Assembly (NCBI GenBank): GCA_903813345.2
Contig: CAIIXF020000001.1
Span: forward strand, 17,629,915-17,693,914
Length of the DNA stretch: 64,000 nucleotides
Direction: 5' to 3'
Origin: Owenia fusiformis
Taxonomy: Eukaryota > Annelida > Polychaeta > Sabellida > Oweniidae
In this document: positions 20,394-34,788 of the stretch, in pieces
Layout: each line of letters opens with the position of its first letter
Numbering within the stretch: the stretch's first letter is position 1
Notes under the pieces: model-generated
Told to the model about the DNA's origin: nothing
The model's database searches: none
The model's input: only the letters and a program-made list of their open reading frames with translations
Position numbers and translations under genes: made by a program

Positions 20394-22123
20394 TGTCATG
20401 GTTGACTGAATATGCATTTTATTCAATATGAATTTTAAAGTTCGGGGTTTTATGAAGTGATATGTACATTTTTGCTCAAATCCCCTCAGCACTTTTGATT
20501 CTATAGGGTTCTCTTGACCCCTGGGGTCATTATATTTTGTGACAATTTATTCCAGACTAAATGTAGTTATTTTGTCATTAAAATATCTTATTAGAGAAAC
20601 GTTCAGGAAAAGTTGCGCTATCCACAAGACTTCTTGTCACTGCACTGATAAATGTAGCAAAATAGTCAAAATAATTCAGCCTTGAGCATGAAATTTTTGA
20701 ATTTTTGGACAAATTTTGGGCTATTTTGGGGGATTTTTGCCCATAACGATACTAATCTACTTAAAACAGCTGTTTAAAGTTGTACAATTTGCTTAAGTGA
20801 TTTATATTCTCTCATAAGTAGGACTATTTGCTACTTTACTAAACTGAACATCATTGATTTTTCGTTTTTCATGAACTTCTGATGGCTAGTTCAAGTAGCA
20901 TTGTCTTTTGTGCAGGTTTACTGAATACGTCCCTTTAAAATTGGGTCTTTCGTGGGTTTAAAGGGTCAAAATATTGGAACTTTGCACACCGTGGAACGTT
21001 TGGGGTGTGTTTCCTTTAATTTGGCAAGAACTGCATCAAATTACTTGATAAGAGAGCAGAAATGTAGCAATTTAGGCTGAAAAGTACTGTTTTCAATGAA
21101 AAAACGAAAATTGCTGACACAGCAAAATTTAGATCGTCGTCTCCAGAATTTTAGGGGTTAATTTGCAAAACTTTAAATGGTCCCATAGAAACATATGCGA
21201 AATATGGCTAAATTCGACATATTTCTCGAAATTCACTAATAAATGTGGTTGATATTAGTGTCATGGTTGACTGAATATGCATTTTATTCAATATGAATTT
21301 TAAAGTTCGGGGTTTTATGAAGTGATATGTACATTTTTGCTCAAATCCCCTCAGCACTTTTGATTCTATAGGGTTCTCTTGACCCCTGGGGTCATTATAT
21401 TTTGTGACAATTTATTCCAGACTAAATGTAGTTATTTTGTCATTAAAATATCTTATTAGAGAAACGTTCAGGAAAAGTTGCGCTATCCACAAGACTTCTT
21501 GTCACTGCACTGATAAATGTAGCAAAATAGTCAAAATAATTCAGCCTTGAGCATGAAATTTTTGAATTTTTGGACAAATTTTGGGCTATTTTGGGGGATT
21601 TTTGCCCATAACGATACTAATCTACTTAAAACAGCTGTTTAAAGTTGTACAAATTGCTTAAGTGATTTATATTCTCTCATAAGTAGGACTATTTGCTACT
21701 TTACTAAACTGAACATCATTGATTTTTCGTTTTTCATGAACTTCTGATGGCTAGTTCAAGTAGCATTGTCTTTTGTGCAGGTTTACTGAATACGTCCCTT
21801 TAAAATTGGGTCTTTCGTGGGTTTAAAGGGTCAAAATATTGGAACTTTGCACACCGTGGAACGTTTGGGGTGTGTTTCCTTTAATTTGGCAAGAACTGCA
21901 TCAAATTACTTGATAAGAGAGCAGAAATGTAGCAATTTAGGCTGAAAAGTACTGTTTTCAATGAAAAAACGAAAATTGCTGACACAGCAAAATTTAGATC
22001 GTCGTCTCCAGAATTTTAGGGGTTAATTTGCAAAACTTTAAATGGTCCCATAGAAACATATGCGAAATATGGCTAAATTCGACATATTTCTCGAAATTCA
22101 CTAATAAATGTGGTTGATATTAG
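20394..22123. repeat. A run 3: two copies (A14-A15)
   Basis: Copies start at 20394 and 21259. A14 carries a private A-to-T change at 20788 (TACAATTTGC instead of TACAAATTGC). Confidence 0.95.
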
Positions 22124-22596
22124 GTAGAAAGCAACTTACTTTTTCACCCATTGGAATACATGTAAAATTGGCAAAGTTCAAATCATAATTTCTCAAATCC
22201 CAGCCCATCGAATCCTCACATCCATTCAGATCATGTAGTCCTATTCAAAAACTTCCCGTTCGGTTATATGGTGAAAAAAATATCCCACGAACGAAAAAAG
22301 ATTTTGCTACATTTATAAGCGAGCATTGATTTCTGGGCCTGTAAAAAGCACGTAGGACCTGATTACCCCATTGATTTACTGAGACCGCCAAAAATTTAAT
22401 TCAATTTTTTGGTTCAAAATAATAATCTGTCAGCGGTCCCTGACACTCCTACTAGCTATCACCAAACATTAATTGCCAATACATGTACACATATACGTGC
22501 CATACATCTACAAAGTAGCGAACTAGTGTATTAAGTACTACTTTTCCTATACGATGAGCAAAACAAATCTCAAGTAGGTTATATTGACCCTATTAG
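22124..22596. repeat. Unit B, copy 4
   Basis: Full 473-bp copy. Only two A units separate it from copy 3, the shortest spacing in the left two thirds of the array. Confidence 0.95.
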
Positions 22597-25500
22597 TGTC
22601 ATGGTTGACTGAATATGCATTTTATTCAATATGAATTTTAAAGTTCGGGGTTTTATGAAGTGATATGTACATTTTTGCTCAAATCCCCTCAGCACTTTTG
22701 ATTCTATAGGGTTCTCTTGACCCCTGGGGTCATTATATTTTGTGACAATTTATTCCAGACTAAATGTAGTTATTTTGTCATTAAAATATCTTATTAGAGA
22801 AACGTTCAGGAAAAGTTGCGCTATCCACAAGACTTCTTGTCACTGCACTGATAAATGTAGCAAAATAGTCAAAATAATTCAGCCTTGAGCATGAAATTTT
22901 TGAATTTTTGGACAAATTTTGGGCTATTTTGGGGGATTTTTGCCCATAACGATACTAATCTACTTAAAACAGCTGTTTAAAGTTGTACAAATTGCTTAAG
23001 TGATTTATATTCTCTCATAAGTAGGACTATTTGCTACTTTACTAAACTGAACATCATTGATTTTTCGTTTTTCATGAACTTCTGATGGCTAGTTCAAGTA
23101 GCATTGTCTTTTGTGCAGGTTTACTGAATACGTCCCTTTAAAATTGGGTCTTTCGTGGGTTTAAAGGGTCAAAATATTGGAACTTTGCACACCGTGGAAC
23201 GTTTGGGGTGTGTTTCCTTTAATTTGGCAAGAACTGCATCAAATTACTTGATAAGAGAGCAGAAATGTAGCAATTTAGGCTGAAAAGTACTGTTTTCAAT
23301 GAAAAAACGAAAATTGCTGACACAGCAAAATTTAGATCGTCGTCTCCAGAATTTTAGGGGTTAATTTGCAAAACTTTAAATGGTCCCATAGAAACATATG
23401 CGAAATATGGCTAAATTCGACATATTTCTCGAAATTCACTAATAAATGTGGTTGATATTAGTGTCATGGTTGACTGAATATGCATTTTATTCAATATGAA
23501 TTTTAAAGTTCGGGGTTTTATGAAGTGATATGTACATTTTTGCTCAAATCCCCTCAGCACTTTTGATTCTATAGGGTTCTCTTGACCCCTGGGGTCATTA
23601 TATTTTGTGACAATTTATTCCAGACTAAATGTAGTTATTTTGTCATTAAAATATCTTATTAGAGAAACGTTCAGGAAAAGTTGCGCTATCCACAAGACTT
23701 CTTGTCACTGCACTGATAAATGTAGCAAAATAGTCAAAATAATTCAGCCTTGAGCATGAAATTTTTGAATTTTTGGACAAATTTTGGGCTATTTTGGGGG
23801 ATTTTTGCCCATAACGATACTAATCTACTTAAAACAGCTGTTTAAAGTTGTACAAATTGCTTAAGTGATTTATATTCTCTCATAAGTAGGACTATTTGCT
23901 ACTTTACTAAACTGAACATCATTGATTTTTCGTTTTTCATGAACTTCTGATGGCTAGTTCAAGTAGCATTGTCTTTTGTGCAGGTTTACTGAATACGTCC
24001 CTTTAAAATTGGGTCTTTCGTGGGTTTAAAGGGTCAAAATATTGGAACTTTGCACACCGTGGAACGTTTGGGGTGTGTTTCCTTTAATTTGGCAAGAACT
24101 GCATCAAATTACTTGATAAGAGAGCAGAAATGTAGCAATTTAGGCTGAAAAGTACTGTTTTCAATGAAAAAACGAAAATTGCTGACACAGCAAAATTTAG
24201 ATCGTCGTCTCCAGAATTTTAGGGGTTAATTTGCAAAACTTTAAATGGTCCCATAGAAACATATGCGAAATATGGCTAAATTCGACATATTTCTCGAAAT
24301 TCACTAATAAATGTGGTTGATATTAGTGTCATGGTTGACTGAATATGCATTTTATTCAATATGAATTTTAAAGTTCGGGGTTTTATGAAGTGATATGTAC
24401 ATTTTTGCTCAAATCCCCTCAGCACTTTTGATTCTATAGGGTTCTCTTGACCCCTGGGGTCATTATATTTTGTGACAATTTATTCCAGACTAAATGTAGT
24501 TATTTTGTCATTAAAATATCTTATTAGAGAAACGTTCAGGAAAAGTTGCGCTATCCACAAGACTTCTTGTCACTGCACTGATAAATGTAGCAAAATAGTC
24601 AAAATAATTCAGCCTTGAGCATGAAATTTTTGAATTTTTGGACAAATTTTGGGCTATTTTGGGGGATTTTTGCCCATAACGATACTAATCTACTTAAAAC
24701 AGCTGTTTAAAGTTGTACAAATTGCTTAAGTGATTTATATTCTCTCATAAGTAGGACTATTTGCTACTTTACTAAACTGAACATCATTGATTTTTCGTTT
24801 TTCATGAACTTCTGATGGCTAGTTCAAGTAGCATTGTCTTTTGTGCAGGTTTACTGAATACGTCCCTTTAAAATTGGGTCTTTCGTGGGTTTAAAGGGTC
24901 AAAATATTGGAACTTTGCACACCGTGGAACGTTTGGGGTGTGTTTCCTTTAATTTGGCAAGAACTGCATCAAATTACTTGATAAGAGAGCAGAAATGTAG
25001 CAATTTAGGCTGAAAAGTACTGTTTTCAATGAAAAAACGAAAATTGCTGACACAGCAAAATTTAGATCGTCGTCTCCAGAATTTTAGGGGTTAATTTGCA
25101 AAACTTTAAATGGTCCCATAGAAACATATGCGAAATATGGCTAAATTCGACATATTTCTCGAAATTCACTAATAAATGTGGTTGATATTAGTGTCATGGT
25201 TGACTGAATATGCATTTTATTCAATATGAATTTTAAAGTTCGGGGTTTTATGAAGTGATATGTACATTTTTGCTCAAATCCCCTCAGCACTTTTGATTCT
25301 ATAGGGTTCTCTTGACCCCTGGGGTCATTATATTTTGTGACAATTTATTCCAGACTAAATGTAGTTATTTTGTCATTAAAATATCTTATTAGAGAAACGT
25401 TCAGGAAAAGTTGCGCTATCCACAAGACTTCTTGTCACTGCACTGATAAATGTAGCAAAATAGTCAAAATAATTCAGCCTTGAGCATGAAATTTTTGAAT

Positions 25501-26921
25501 TTTTGGACAAATTTTGGGCTATTTTGGGGGATTTTTGCCCATAACGATACTAATCTACTTAAAACAGCTGTTTAAAGTTGTACAAATTGCTTAAGTGATT
25601 TATATTCTCTCATAAGTAGGACTATTTGCTACTTTACTAAACTGAACATCATTGATTTTTCGTTTTTCATGAACTTCTGATGGCTAGTTCAAGTAGCATT
25701 GTCTTTTGTGCAGGTTTACTGAATACGTCCCTTTAAAATTGGGTCTTTCGTGGGTTTAAAGGGTCAAAATATTGGAACTTTGCACACCGTGGAACGTTTG
25801 GGGTGTGTTTCCTTTAATTTGGCAAGAACTGCATCAAATTACTTGATAAGAGAGCAGAAATGTAGCAATTTAGGCTGAAAAGTACTGTTTTCAATGAAAA
25901 AACGAAAATTGCTGACACAGCAAAATTTAGATCGTCGTCTCCAGAATTTTAGGGGTTAATTTGCAAAACTTTAAATGGTCCCATAGAAACATATGCGAAA
26001 TATGGCTAAATTCGACATATTTCTCGAAATTCACTAATAAATGTGGTTGATATTAGTGTCATGGTTGACTGAATATGCATTTTATTCAATATGAATTTTA
26101 AAGTTCGGGGTTTTATGAAGTGATATGTACATTTTTGCTCAAATCCCCTCAGCACTTTTGATTCTATAGGGTTCTCTTGACCCCTGGGGTCATTATATTT
26201 TGTGACAATTTATTCCAGACTAAATGTAGTTATTTTGTCATTAAAATATCTTATTAGAGAAACGTTCAGGAAAAGTTGCGCTATCCACAAGACTTCTTGT
26301 CACTGCACTGATAAATGTAGCAAAATAGTCAAAATAATTCAGCCTTGAGCATGAAATTTTTGAATTTTTGGACAAATTTTGGGCTATTTTGGGGGATTTT
26401 TGCCCATAACGATACTAATCTACTTAAAACAGCTGTTTAAAGTTGTACAAATTGCTTAAGTGATTTATATTCTCTCATAAGTAGGACTATTTGCTACTTT
26501 ACTAAACTGAACATCATTGATTTTTCGTTTTTCATGAACTTCTGATGGCTAGTTCAAGTAGCATTGTCTTTTGTGCAGGTTTACTGAATACGTCCCTTTA
26601 AAATTGGGTCTTTCGTGGGTTTAAAGGGTCAAAATATTGGAACTTTGCACACCGTGGAACGTTTGGGGTGTGTTTCCTTTAATTTGGCAAGAACTGCATC
26701 AAATTACTTGATAAGAGAGCAGAAATGTAGCAATTTAGGCTGAAAAGTACTGTTTTCAATGAAAAAACGAAAATTGCTGACACAGCAAAATTTAGATCGT
26801 CGTCTCCAGAATTTTAGGGGTTAATTTGCAAAACTTTAAATGGTCCCATAGAAACATATGCGAAATATGGCTAAATTCGACATATTTCTCGAAATTCACT
26901 AATAAATGTGGTTGATATTAG
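22597..26921. repeat. A run 4: five copies (A16-A20)
   Basis: Copies start at 22597, 23462, 24327, 25192 and 26057, all 865 bp. Confidence 0.95.
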
Positions 26922-27394
26922 GTAGAAAGCAACTTACTTTTTCACCCATTGGAATACATGTAAAATTGGCAAAGTTCAAATCATAATTTCTCAAATCCCA
27001 GCCCATCGAATCCTCACATCCATTCAGATCATGTAGTCCTATTCAAAAACTTCCCGTTCGGTTATATGGTGAAAAAAATATCCCACGAACGAAAAAAGAT
27101 TTTGCTACATTTATAAGCGAGCATTGATTTCTGGGCCTGTAAAAAGCACGTAGGACCTGATTACCCCATTGATTTACTGAGACCGCCAAAAATTTAATTC
27201 AATTTTTTGGTTCAAAATAATAATCTGTCAGCGGTCCCTGACACTCCTACTAGCTATCACCAAACATTAATTGCCAATACATGTACACATATACGTGCCA
27301 TACATCTACAAAGTAGCGAACTAGTGTATTAAGTACTACTTTTCCTATACGATGAGCAAAACAAATCTCAAGTAGGTTATATTGACCCTATTAG
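26922..27394. repeat. Unit B, copy 5
   Basis: Full 473-bp copy between A20 and A21. Confidence 0.95.
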
Positions 27395-30300
27395 TGTCAT
27401 GGTTGACTGAATATGCATTTTATTCAATATGAATTTTAAAGTTCGGGGTTTTATGAAGTGATATGTACATTTTTGCTCAAATCCCCTCAGCACTTTTGAT
27501 TCTATAGGGTTCTCTTGACCCCTGGGGTCATTATATTTTGTGACAATTTATTCCAGACTAAATGTAGTTATTTTGTCATTAAAATATCTTATTAGAGAAA
27601 CGTTCAGGAAAAGTTGCGCTATCCACAAGACTTCTTGTCACTGCACTGATAAATGTAGCAAAATAGTCAAAATAATTCAGCCTTGAGCATGAAATTTTTG
27701 AATTTTTGGACAAATTTTGGGCTATTTTGGGGGATTTTTGCCCATAACGATACTAATCTACTTAAAACAGCTGTTTAAAGTTGTACAAATTGCTTAAGTG
27801 ATTTATATTCTCTCATAAGTAGGACTATTTGCTACTTTACTAAACTGAACATCATTGATTTTTCGTTTTTCATGAACTTCTGATGGCTAGTTCAAGTAGC
27901 ATTGTCTTTTGTGCAGGTTTACTGAATACGTCCCTTTAAAATTGGGTCTTTCGTGGGTTTAAAGGGTCAAAATATTGGAACTTTGCACACCGTGGAACGT
28001 TTGGGGTGTGTTTCCTTTAATTTGGCAAGAACTGCATCAAATTACTTGATAAGAGAGCAGAAATGTAGCAATTTAGGCTGAAAAGTACTGTTTTCAATGA
28101 AAAAACGAAAATTGCTGACACAGCAAAATTTAGATCGTCGTCTCCAGAATTTTAGGGGTTAATTTGCAAAACTTTAAATGGTCCCATAGAAACATATGCG
28201 AAATATGGCTAAATTCGACATATTTCTCGAAATTCACTAATAAATGTGGTTGATATTAGTGTCATGGTTGACTGAATATGCATTTTATTCAATATGAATT
28301 TTAAAGTTCGGGGTTTTATGAAGTGATATGTACATTTTTGCTCAAATCCCCTCAGCACTTTTGATTCTATAGGGTTCTCTTGACCCCTGGGGTCATTATA
28401 TTTTGTGACAATTTATTCCAGACTAAATGTAGTTATTTTGTCATTAAAATATCTTATTAGAGAAACGTTCAGGAAAAGTTGCGCTATCCACAAGACTTCT
28501 TGTCACTGCACTGATAAATGTAGCAAAATAGTCAAAATAATTCAGCCTTGAGCATGAAATTTTTGAATTTTTGGACAAATTTTGGGCTATTTTGGGGGAT
28601 TTTTGCCCATAACGATACTAATCTACTTAAAACAGCTGTTTAAAGTTGTACAAATTGCTTAAGTGATTTATATTCTCTCATAAGTAGGACTATTTGCTAC
28701 TTTACTAAACTGAACATCATTGATTTTTCGTTTTTCATGAACTTCTGATGGCTAGTTCAAGTAGCATTGTCTTTTGTGCAGGTTTACTGAATACGTCCCT
28801 TTAAAATTGGGTCTTTCGTGGGTTTAAAGGGTCAAAATATTGGAACTTTGCACACCGTGGAACGTTTGGGGTGTGTTTCCTTTAATTTGGCAAGAACTGC
28901 ATCAAATTACTTGATAAGAGAGCAGAAATGTAGCAATTTAGGCTGAAAAGTACTGTTTTCAATGAAAAAAACGAAAATTGCTGACACAGCAAAATTTAGA
29001 TCGTCGTCTCCAGAATTTTAGGGGTTAATTTGCAAAACTTTAAATGGTCCCATAGAAACATATGCGAAATATGGCTAAATTCGACATATTTCTCGAAATT
29101 CACTAATAAATGTGGTTGATATTAGTGTCATGGTTGACTGAATATGCATTTTATTCAATATGAATTTTAAAGTTCGGGGTTTTATGAAGTGATATGTACA
29201 TTTTTGCTCAAATCCCCTCAGCACTTTTGATTCTATAGGGTTCTCTTGACCCCTGGGGTCATTATATTTTGTGACAATTTATTCCAGACTAAATGTAGTT
29301 ATTTTGTCATTAAAATATCTTATTAGAGAAACGTTCAGGAAAAGTTGCGCTATCCACAAGACTTCTTGTCACTGCACTGATAAATGTAGCAAAATAGTCA
29401 AAATAATTCAGCCTTGAGCATGAAATTTTTGAATTTTTGGACAAATTTTGGGCTATTTTGGGGGATTTTTGCCCATAACGATACTAATCTACTTAAAACA
29501 GCTGTTTAAAGTTGTACAAATTGCTTAAGTGATTTATATTCTCTCATAAGTAGGACTATTTGCTACTTTACTAAACTGAACATCATTGATTTTTCGTTTT
29601 TCATGAACTTCTGATGGCTAGTTCAAGTAGCATTGTCTTTTGTGCAGGTTTACTGAATACGTCCCTTTAAAATTGGGTCTTTCGTGGGTTTAAAGGGTCA
29701 AAATATTGGAACTTTGCACACCGTGGAACGTTTGGGGTGTGTTTCCTTTAATTTGGCAAGAACTGCATCAAATTACTTGATAAGAGAGCAGAAATGTAGC
29801 AATTTAGGCTGAAAAGTACTGTTTTCAATGAAAAAACGAAAATTGCTGACACAGCAAAATTTAGATCGTCGTCTCCAGAATTTTAGGGGTTAATTTGCAA
29901 AACTTTAAATGGTCCCATAGAAACATATGCGAAATATGGCTAAATTCGACATATTTCTCGAAATTCACTAATAAATGTGGTTGATATTAGTGTCATGGTT
30001 GACTGAATATGCATTTTATTCAATATGAATTTTAAAGTTCGGGGTTTTATGAAGTGATATGTACATTTTTGCTCAAATCCCCTCAGCACTTTTGATTCTA
30101 TAGGGTTCTCTTGACCCCTGGGGTCATTATATTTTGTGACAATTTATTCCAGACTAAATGTAGTTATTTTGTCATTAAAATATCTTATTAGAGAAACGTT
30201 CAGGAAAAGTTGCGCTATCCACAAGACTTCTTGTCACTGCACTGATAAATGTAGCAAAATAGTCAAAATAATTCAGCCTTGAGCATGAAATTTTTGAATT

Positions 30301-33300
30301 TTTGGACAAATTTTGGGCTATTTTGGGGGATTTTTGCCCATAACGATACTAATCTACTTAAAACAGCTGTTTAAAGTTGTACAAATTGCTTAAGTGATTT
30401 ATATTCTCTCATAAGTAGGACTATTTGCTACTTTACTAAACTGAACATCATTGATTTTTCGTTTTTCATGAACTTCTGATGGCTAGTTCAAGTAGCATTG
30501 TCTTTTGTGCAGGTTTACTGAATACGTCCCTTTAAAATTGGGTCTTTCGTGGGTTTAAAGGGTCAAAATATTGGAACTTTGCACACCGTGGAACGTTTGG
30601 GGTGTGTTTCCTTTAATTTGGCAAGAACTGCATCAAATTACTTGATAAGAGAGCAGAAATGTAGCAATTTAGGCTGAAAAGTACTGTTTTCAATGAAAAA
30701 ACGAAAATTGCTGACACAGCAAAATTTAGATCGTCGTCTCCAGAATTTTAGGGGTTAATTTGCAAAACTTTAAATGGTCCCATAGAAACATATGCGAAAT
30801 ATGGCTAAATTCGACATATTTCTCGAAATTCACTAATAAATGTGGTTGATATTAGTGTCATGGTTGACTGAATATGCATTTTATTCAATATGAATTTTAA
30901 AGTTCGGGGTTTTATGAAGTGATATGTACATTTTTGCTCAAATCCCCTCAGCACTTTTGATTCTATAGGGTTCTCTTGACCCCTGGGGTCATTATATTTT
31001 GTGACAATTTATTCCAGACTAAATGTAGTTATTTTGTCATTAAAATATCTTATTAGAGAAACGTTCAGGAAAAGTTGCGCTATCCACAAGACTTCTTGTC
31101 ACTGCACTGATAAATGTAGCAAAATAGTCAAAATAATTCAGCCTTGAGCATGAAATTTTTGAATTTTTGGACAAATTTTGGGCTATTTTGGGGGATTTTT
31201 GCCCATAACGATACTAATCTACTTAAAACAGCTGTTTAAAGTTGTACAAATTGCTTAAGTGATTTATATTCTCTCATAAGTAGGACTATTTGCTACTTTA
31301 CTAAACTGAACATCATTGATTTTTCGTTTTTCATGAACTTCTGATGGCTAGTTCAAGTAGCATTGTCTTTTGTGCAGGTTTACTGAATACGTCCCTTTAA
31401 AATTGGGTCTTTCGTGGGTTTAAAGGGTCAAAATATTGGAACTTTGCACACCGTGGAACGTTTGGGGTGTGTTTCCTTTAATTTGGCAAGAACTGCATCA
31501 AATTACTTGATAAGAGAGCAGAAATGTAGCAATTTAGGCTGAAAAGTACTGTTTTCAATGAAAAAACGAAAATTGCTGACACAGCAAAATTTAGATCGTC
31601 GTCTCCAGAATTTTAGGGGTTAATTTGCAAAACTTTAAATGGTCCCATAGAAACATATGCGAAATATGGCTAAATTCGACATATTTCTCGAAATTCACTA
31701 ATAAATGTGGTTGATATTAGTGTCATGGTTGACTGAATATGCATTTTATTCAATATGAATTTTAAAGTTCGGGGTTTTATGAAGTGATATGTACATTTTT
31801 GCTCAAATCCCCTCAGCACTTTTGATTCTATAGGGTTCTCTTGACCCCTGGGGTCATTATATTTTGTGACAATTTATTCCAGACTAAATGTAGTTATTTT
31901 GTCATTAAAATATCTTATTAGAGAAACGTTCAGGAAAAGTTGCGCTATCCACAAGACTTCTTGTCACTGCACTGATAAATGTAGCAAAATAGTCAAAATA
32001 ATTCAGCCTTGAGCATGAAATTTTTGAATTTTTGGACAAATTTTGGGCTATTTTGGGGGATTTTTGCCCATAACGATACTAATCTACTTAAAACAGCTGT
32101 TTAAAGTTGTACAAATTGCTTAAGTGATTTATATTCTCTCATAAGTAGGACTATTTGCTACTTTACTAAACTGAACATCATTGATTTTTCGTTTTTCATG
32201 AACTTCTGATGGCTAGTTCAAGTAGCATTGTCTTTTGTGCAGGTTTACTGAATACGTCCCTTTAAAATTGGGTCTTTCGTGGGTTTAAAGGGTCAAAATA
32301 TTGGAACTTTGCACACCGTGGAACGTTTGGGGTGTGTTTCCTTTAATTTGGCAAGAACTGCATCAAATTACTTGATAAGAGAGCAGAAATGTAGCAATTT
32401 AGGCTGAAAAGTACTGTTTTCAATGAAAAAACGAAAATTGCTGACACAGCAAAATTTAGATCGTCGTCTCCAGAATTTTAGGGGTTAATTTGCAAAACTT
32501 TAAATGGTCCCATAGAAACATATGCGAAATATGGCTAAATTCGACATATTTCTCGAAATTCACTAATAAATGTGGTTGATATTAGTGTCATGGTTGACTG
32601 AATATGCATTTTATTCAATATGAATTTTAAAGTTCGGGGTTTTATGAAGTGATATGTACATTTTTGCTCAAATCCCCTCAGCACTTTTGATTCTATAGGG
32701 TTCTCTTGACCCCTGGGGTCATTATATTTTGTGACAATTTATTCCAGACTAAATGTAGTTATTTTGTCATTAAAATATCTTATTAGAGAAACGTTCAGGA
32801 AAAGTTGCGCTATCCACAAGACTTCTTGTCACTGCACTGATAAATGTAGCAAAATAGTCAAAATAATTCAGCCTTGAGCATGAAATTTTTGAATTTTTGG
32901 ACAAATTTTGGGCTATTTTGGGGGATTTTTGCCCATAACGATACTAATCTACTTAAAACAGCTGTTTAAAGTTGTACAAATTGCTTAAGTGATTTATATT
33001 CTCTCATAAGTAGGACTATTTGCTACTTTACTAAACTGAACATCATTGATTTTTCGTTTTTCATGAACTTCTGATGGCTAGTTCAAGTAGCATTGTCTTT
33101 TGTGCAGGTTTACTGAATACGTCCCTTTAAAATTGGGTCTTTCGTGGGTTTAAAGGGTCAAAATATTGGAACTTTGCACACCGTGGAACGTTTGGGGTGT
33201 GTTTCCTTTAATTTGGCAAGAACTGCATCAAATTACTTGATAAGAGAGCAGAAATGTAGCAATTTAGGCTGAAAAGTACTGTTTTCAATGAAAAAACGAA

Positions 33301-34315
33301 AATTGCTGACACAGCAAAATTTAGATCGTCGTCTCCAGAATTTTAGGGGTTAATTTGCAAAACTTTAAATGGTCCCATAGAAACATATGCGAAATATGGC
33401 TAAATTCGACATATTTCTCGAAATTCACTAATAAATGTGGTTGATATTAGTGTCATGGTTGACTGAATATGCATTTTATTCAATATGAATTTTAAAGTTC
33501 GGGGTTTTATGAAGTGATATGTACATTTTTGCTCAAATCCCCTCAGCACTTTTGATTCTATAGGGTTCTCTTGACCCCTGGGGTCATTATATTTTGTGAC
33601 AATTTATTCCAGACTAAATGTAGTTATTTTGTCATTAAAATATCTTATTAGAGAAACGTTCAGGAAAAGTTGCGCTATCCACAAGACTTCTTGTCACTGC
33701 ACTGATAAATGTAGCAAAATAGTCAAAATAATTCAGCCTTGAGCATGAAATTTTTGAATTTTTGGACAAATTTTGGGCTATTTTGGGGGATTTTTGCCCA
33801 TAACGATACTAATCTACTTAAAACAGCTGTTTAAAGTTGTACAAATTGCTTAAGTGATTTATATTCTCTCATAAGTAGGACTATTTGCTACTTTACTAAA
33901 CTGAACATCATTGATTTTTCGTTTTTCATGAACTTCTGATGGCTAGTTCAAGTAGCATTGTCTTTTGTGCAGGTTTACTGAATACGTCCCTTTAAAATTG
34001 GGTCTTTCGTGGGTTTAAAGGGTCAAAATATTGGAACTTTGCACACCGTGGAACGTTTGGGGTGTGTTTCCTTTAATTTGGCAAGAACTGCATCAAATTA
34101 CTTGATAAGAGAGCAGAAATGTAGCAATTTAGGCTGAAAAGTACTGTTTTCAATGAAAAAACGAAAATTGCTGACACAGCAAAATTTAGATCGTCGTCTC
34201 CAGAATTTTAGGGGTTAATTTGCAAAACTTTAAATGGTCCCATAGAAACATATGCGAAATATGGCTAAATTCGACATATTTCTCGAAATTCACTAATAAA
34301 TGTGGTTGATATTAG
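27395..34315. repeat. A run 5: eight copies (A21-A28)
   Basis: Copies start at 27395, 28260, 29126, 29991, 30856, 31721, 32586 and 33451. A22 (28260) is 866 bp through the extra A near 28965. Confidence 0.95.
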
Positions 34316-34788
34316 GTAGAAAGCAACTTACTTTTTCACCCATTGGAATACATGTAAAATTGGCAAAGTTCAAATCATAATTTCTCAAATCCCAGCCCAT
34401 CGAATCCTCACATCCATTCAGATCATGTAGTCCTATTCAAAAACTTCCCGTTCGGTTATATGGTGAAAAAAATATCCCACGAACGAAAAAAGATTTTGCT
34501 ACATTTATAAGCGAGCATTGATTTCTGGGCCTGTAAAAAGCACGTAGGACCTGATTACCCCATTGATTTACTGAGACCGCCAAAAATTTAATTCAATTTT
34601 TTGGTTCAAAATAATAATCTGTCAGCGGTCCCTGACACTCCTACTAGCTATCACCAAACATTAATTGCCAATACATGTACACATATACGTGCCATACATC
34701 TACAAAGTAGCGAACTAGTGTATTAAGTACTACTTTTCCTATACGATGAGCAAAACAAATCTCAAGTAGGTTATATTGACCCTATTAG
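34316..34788. repeat. Unit B, copy 6
   Basis: Full 473-bp copy between A28 and A29. Confidence 0.95.
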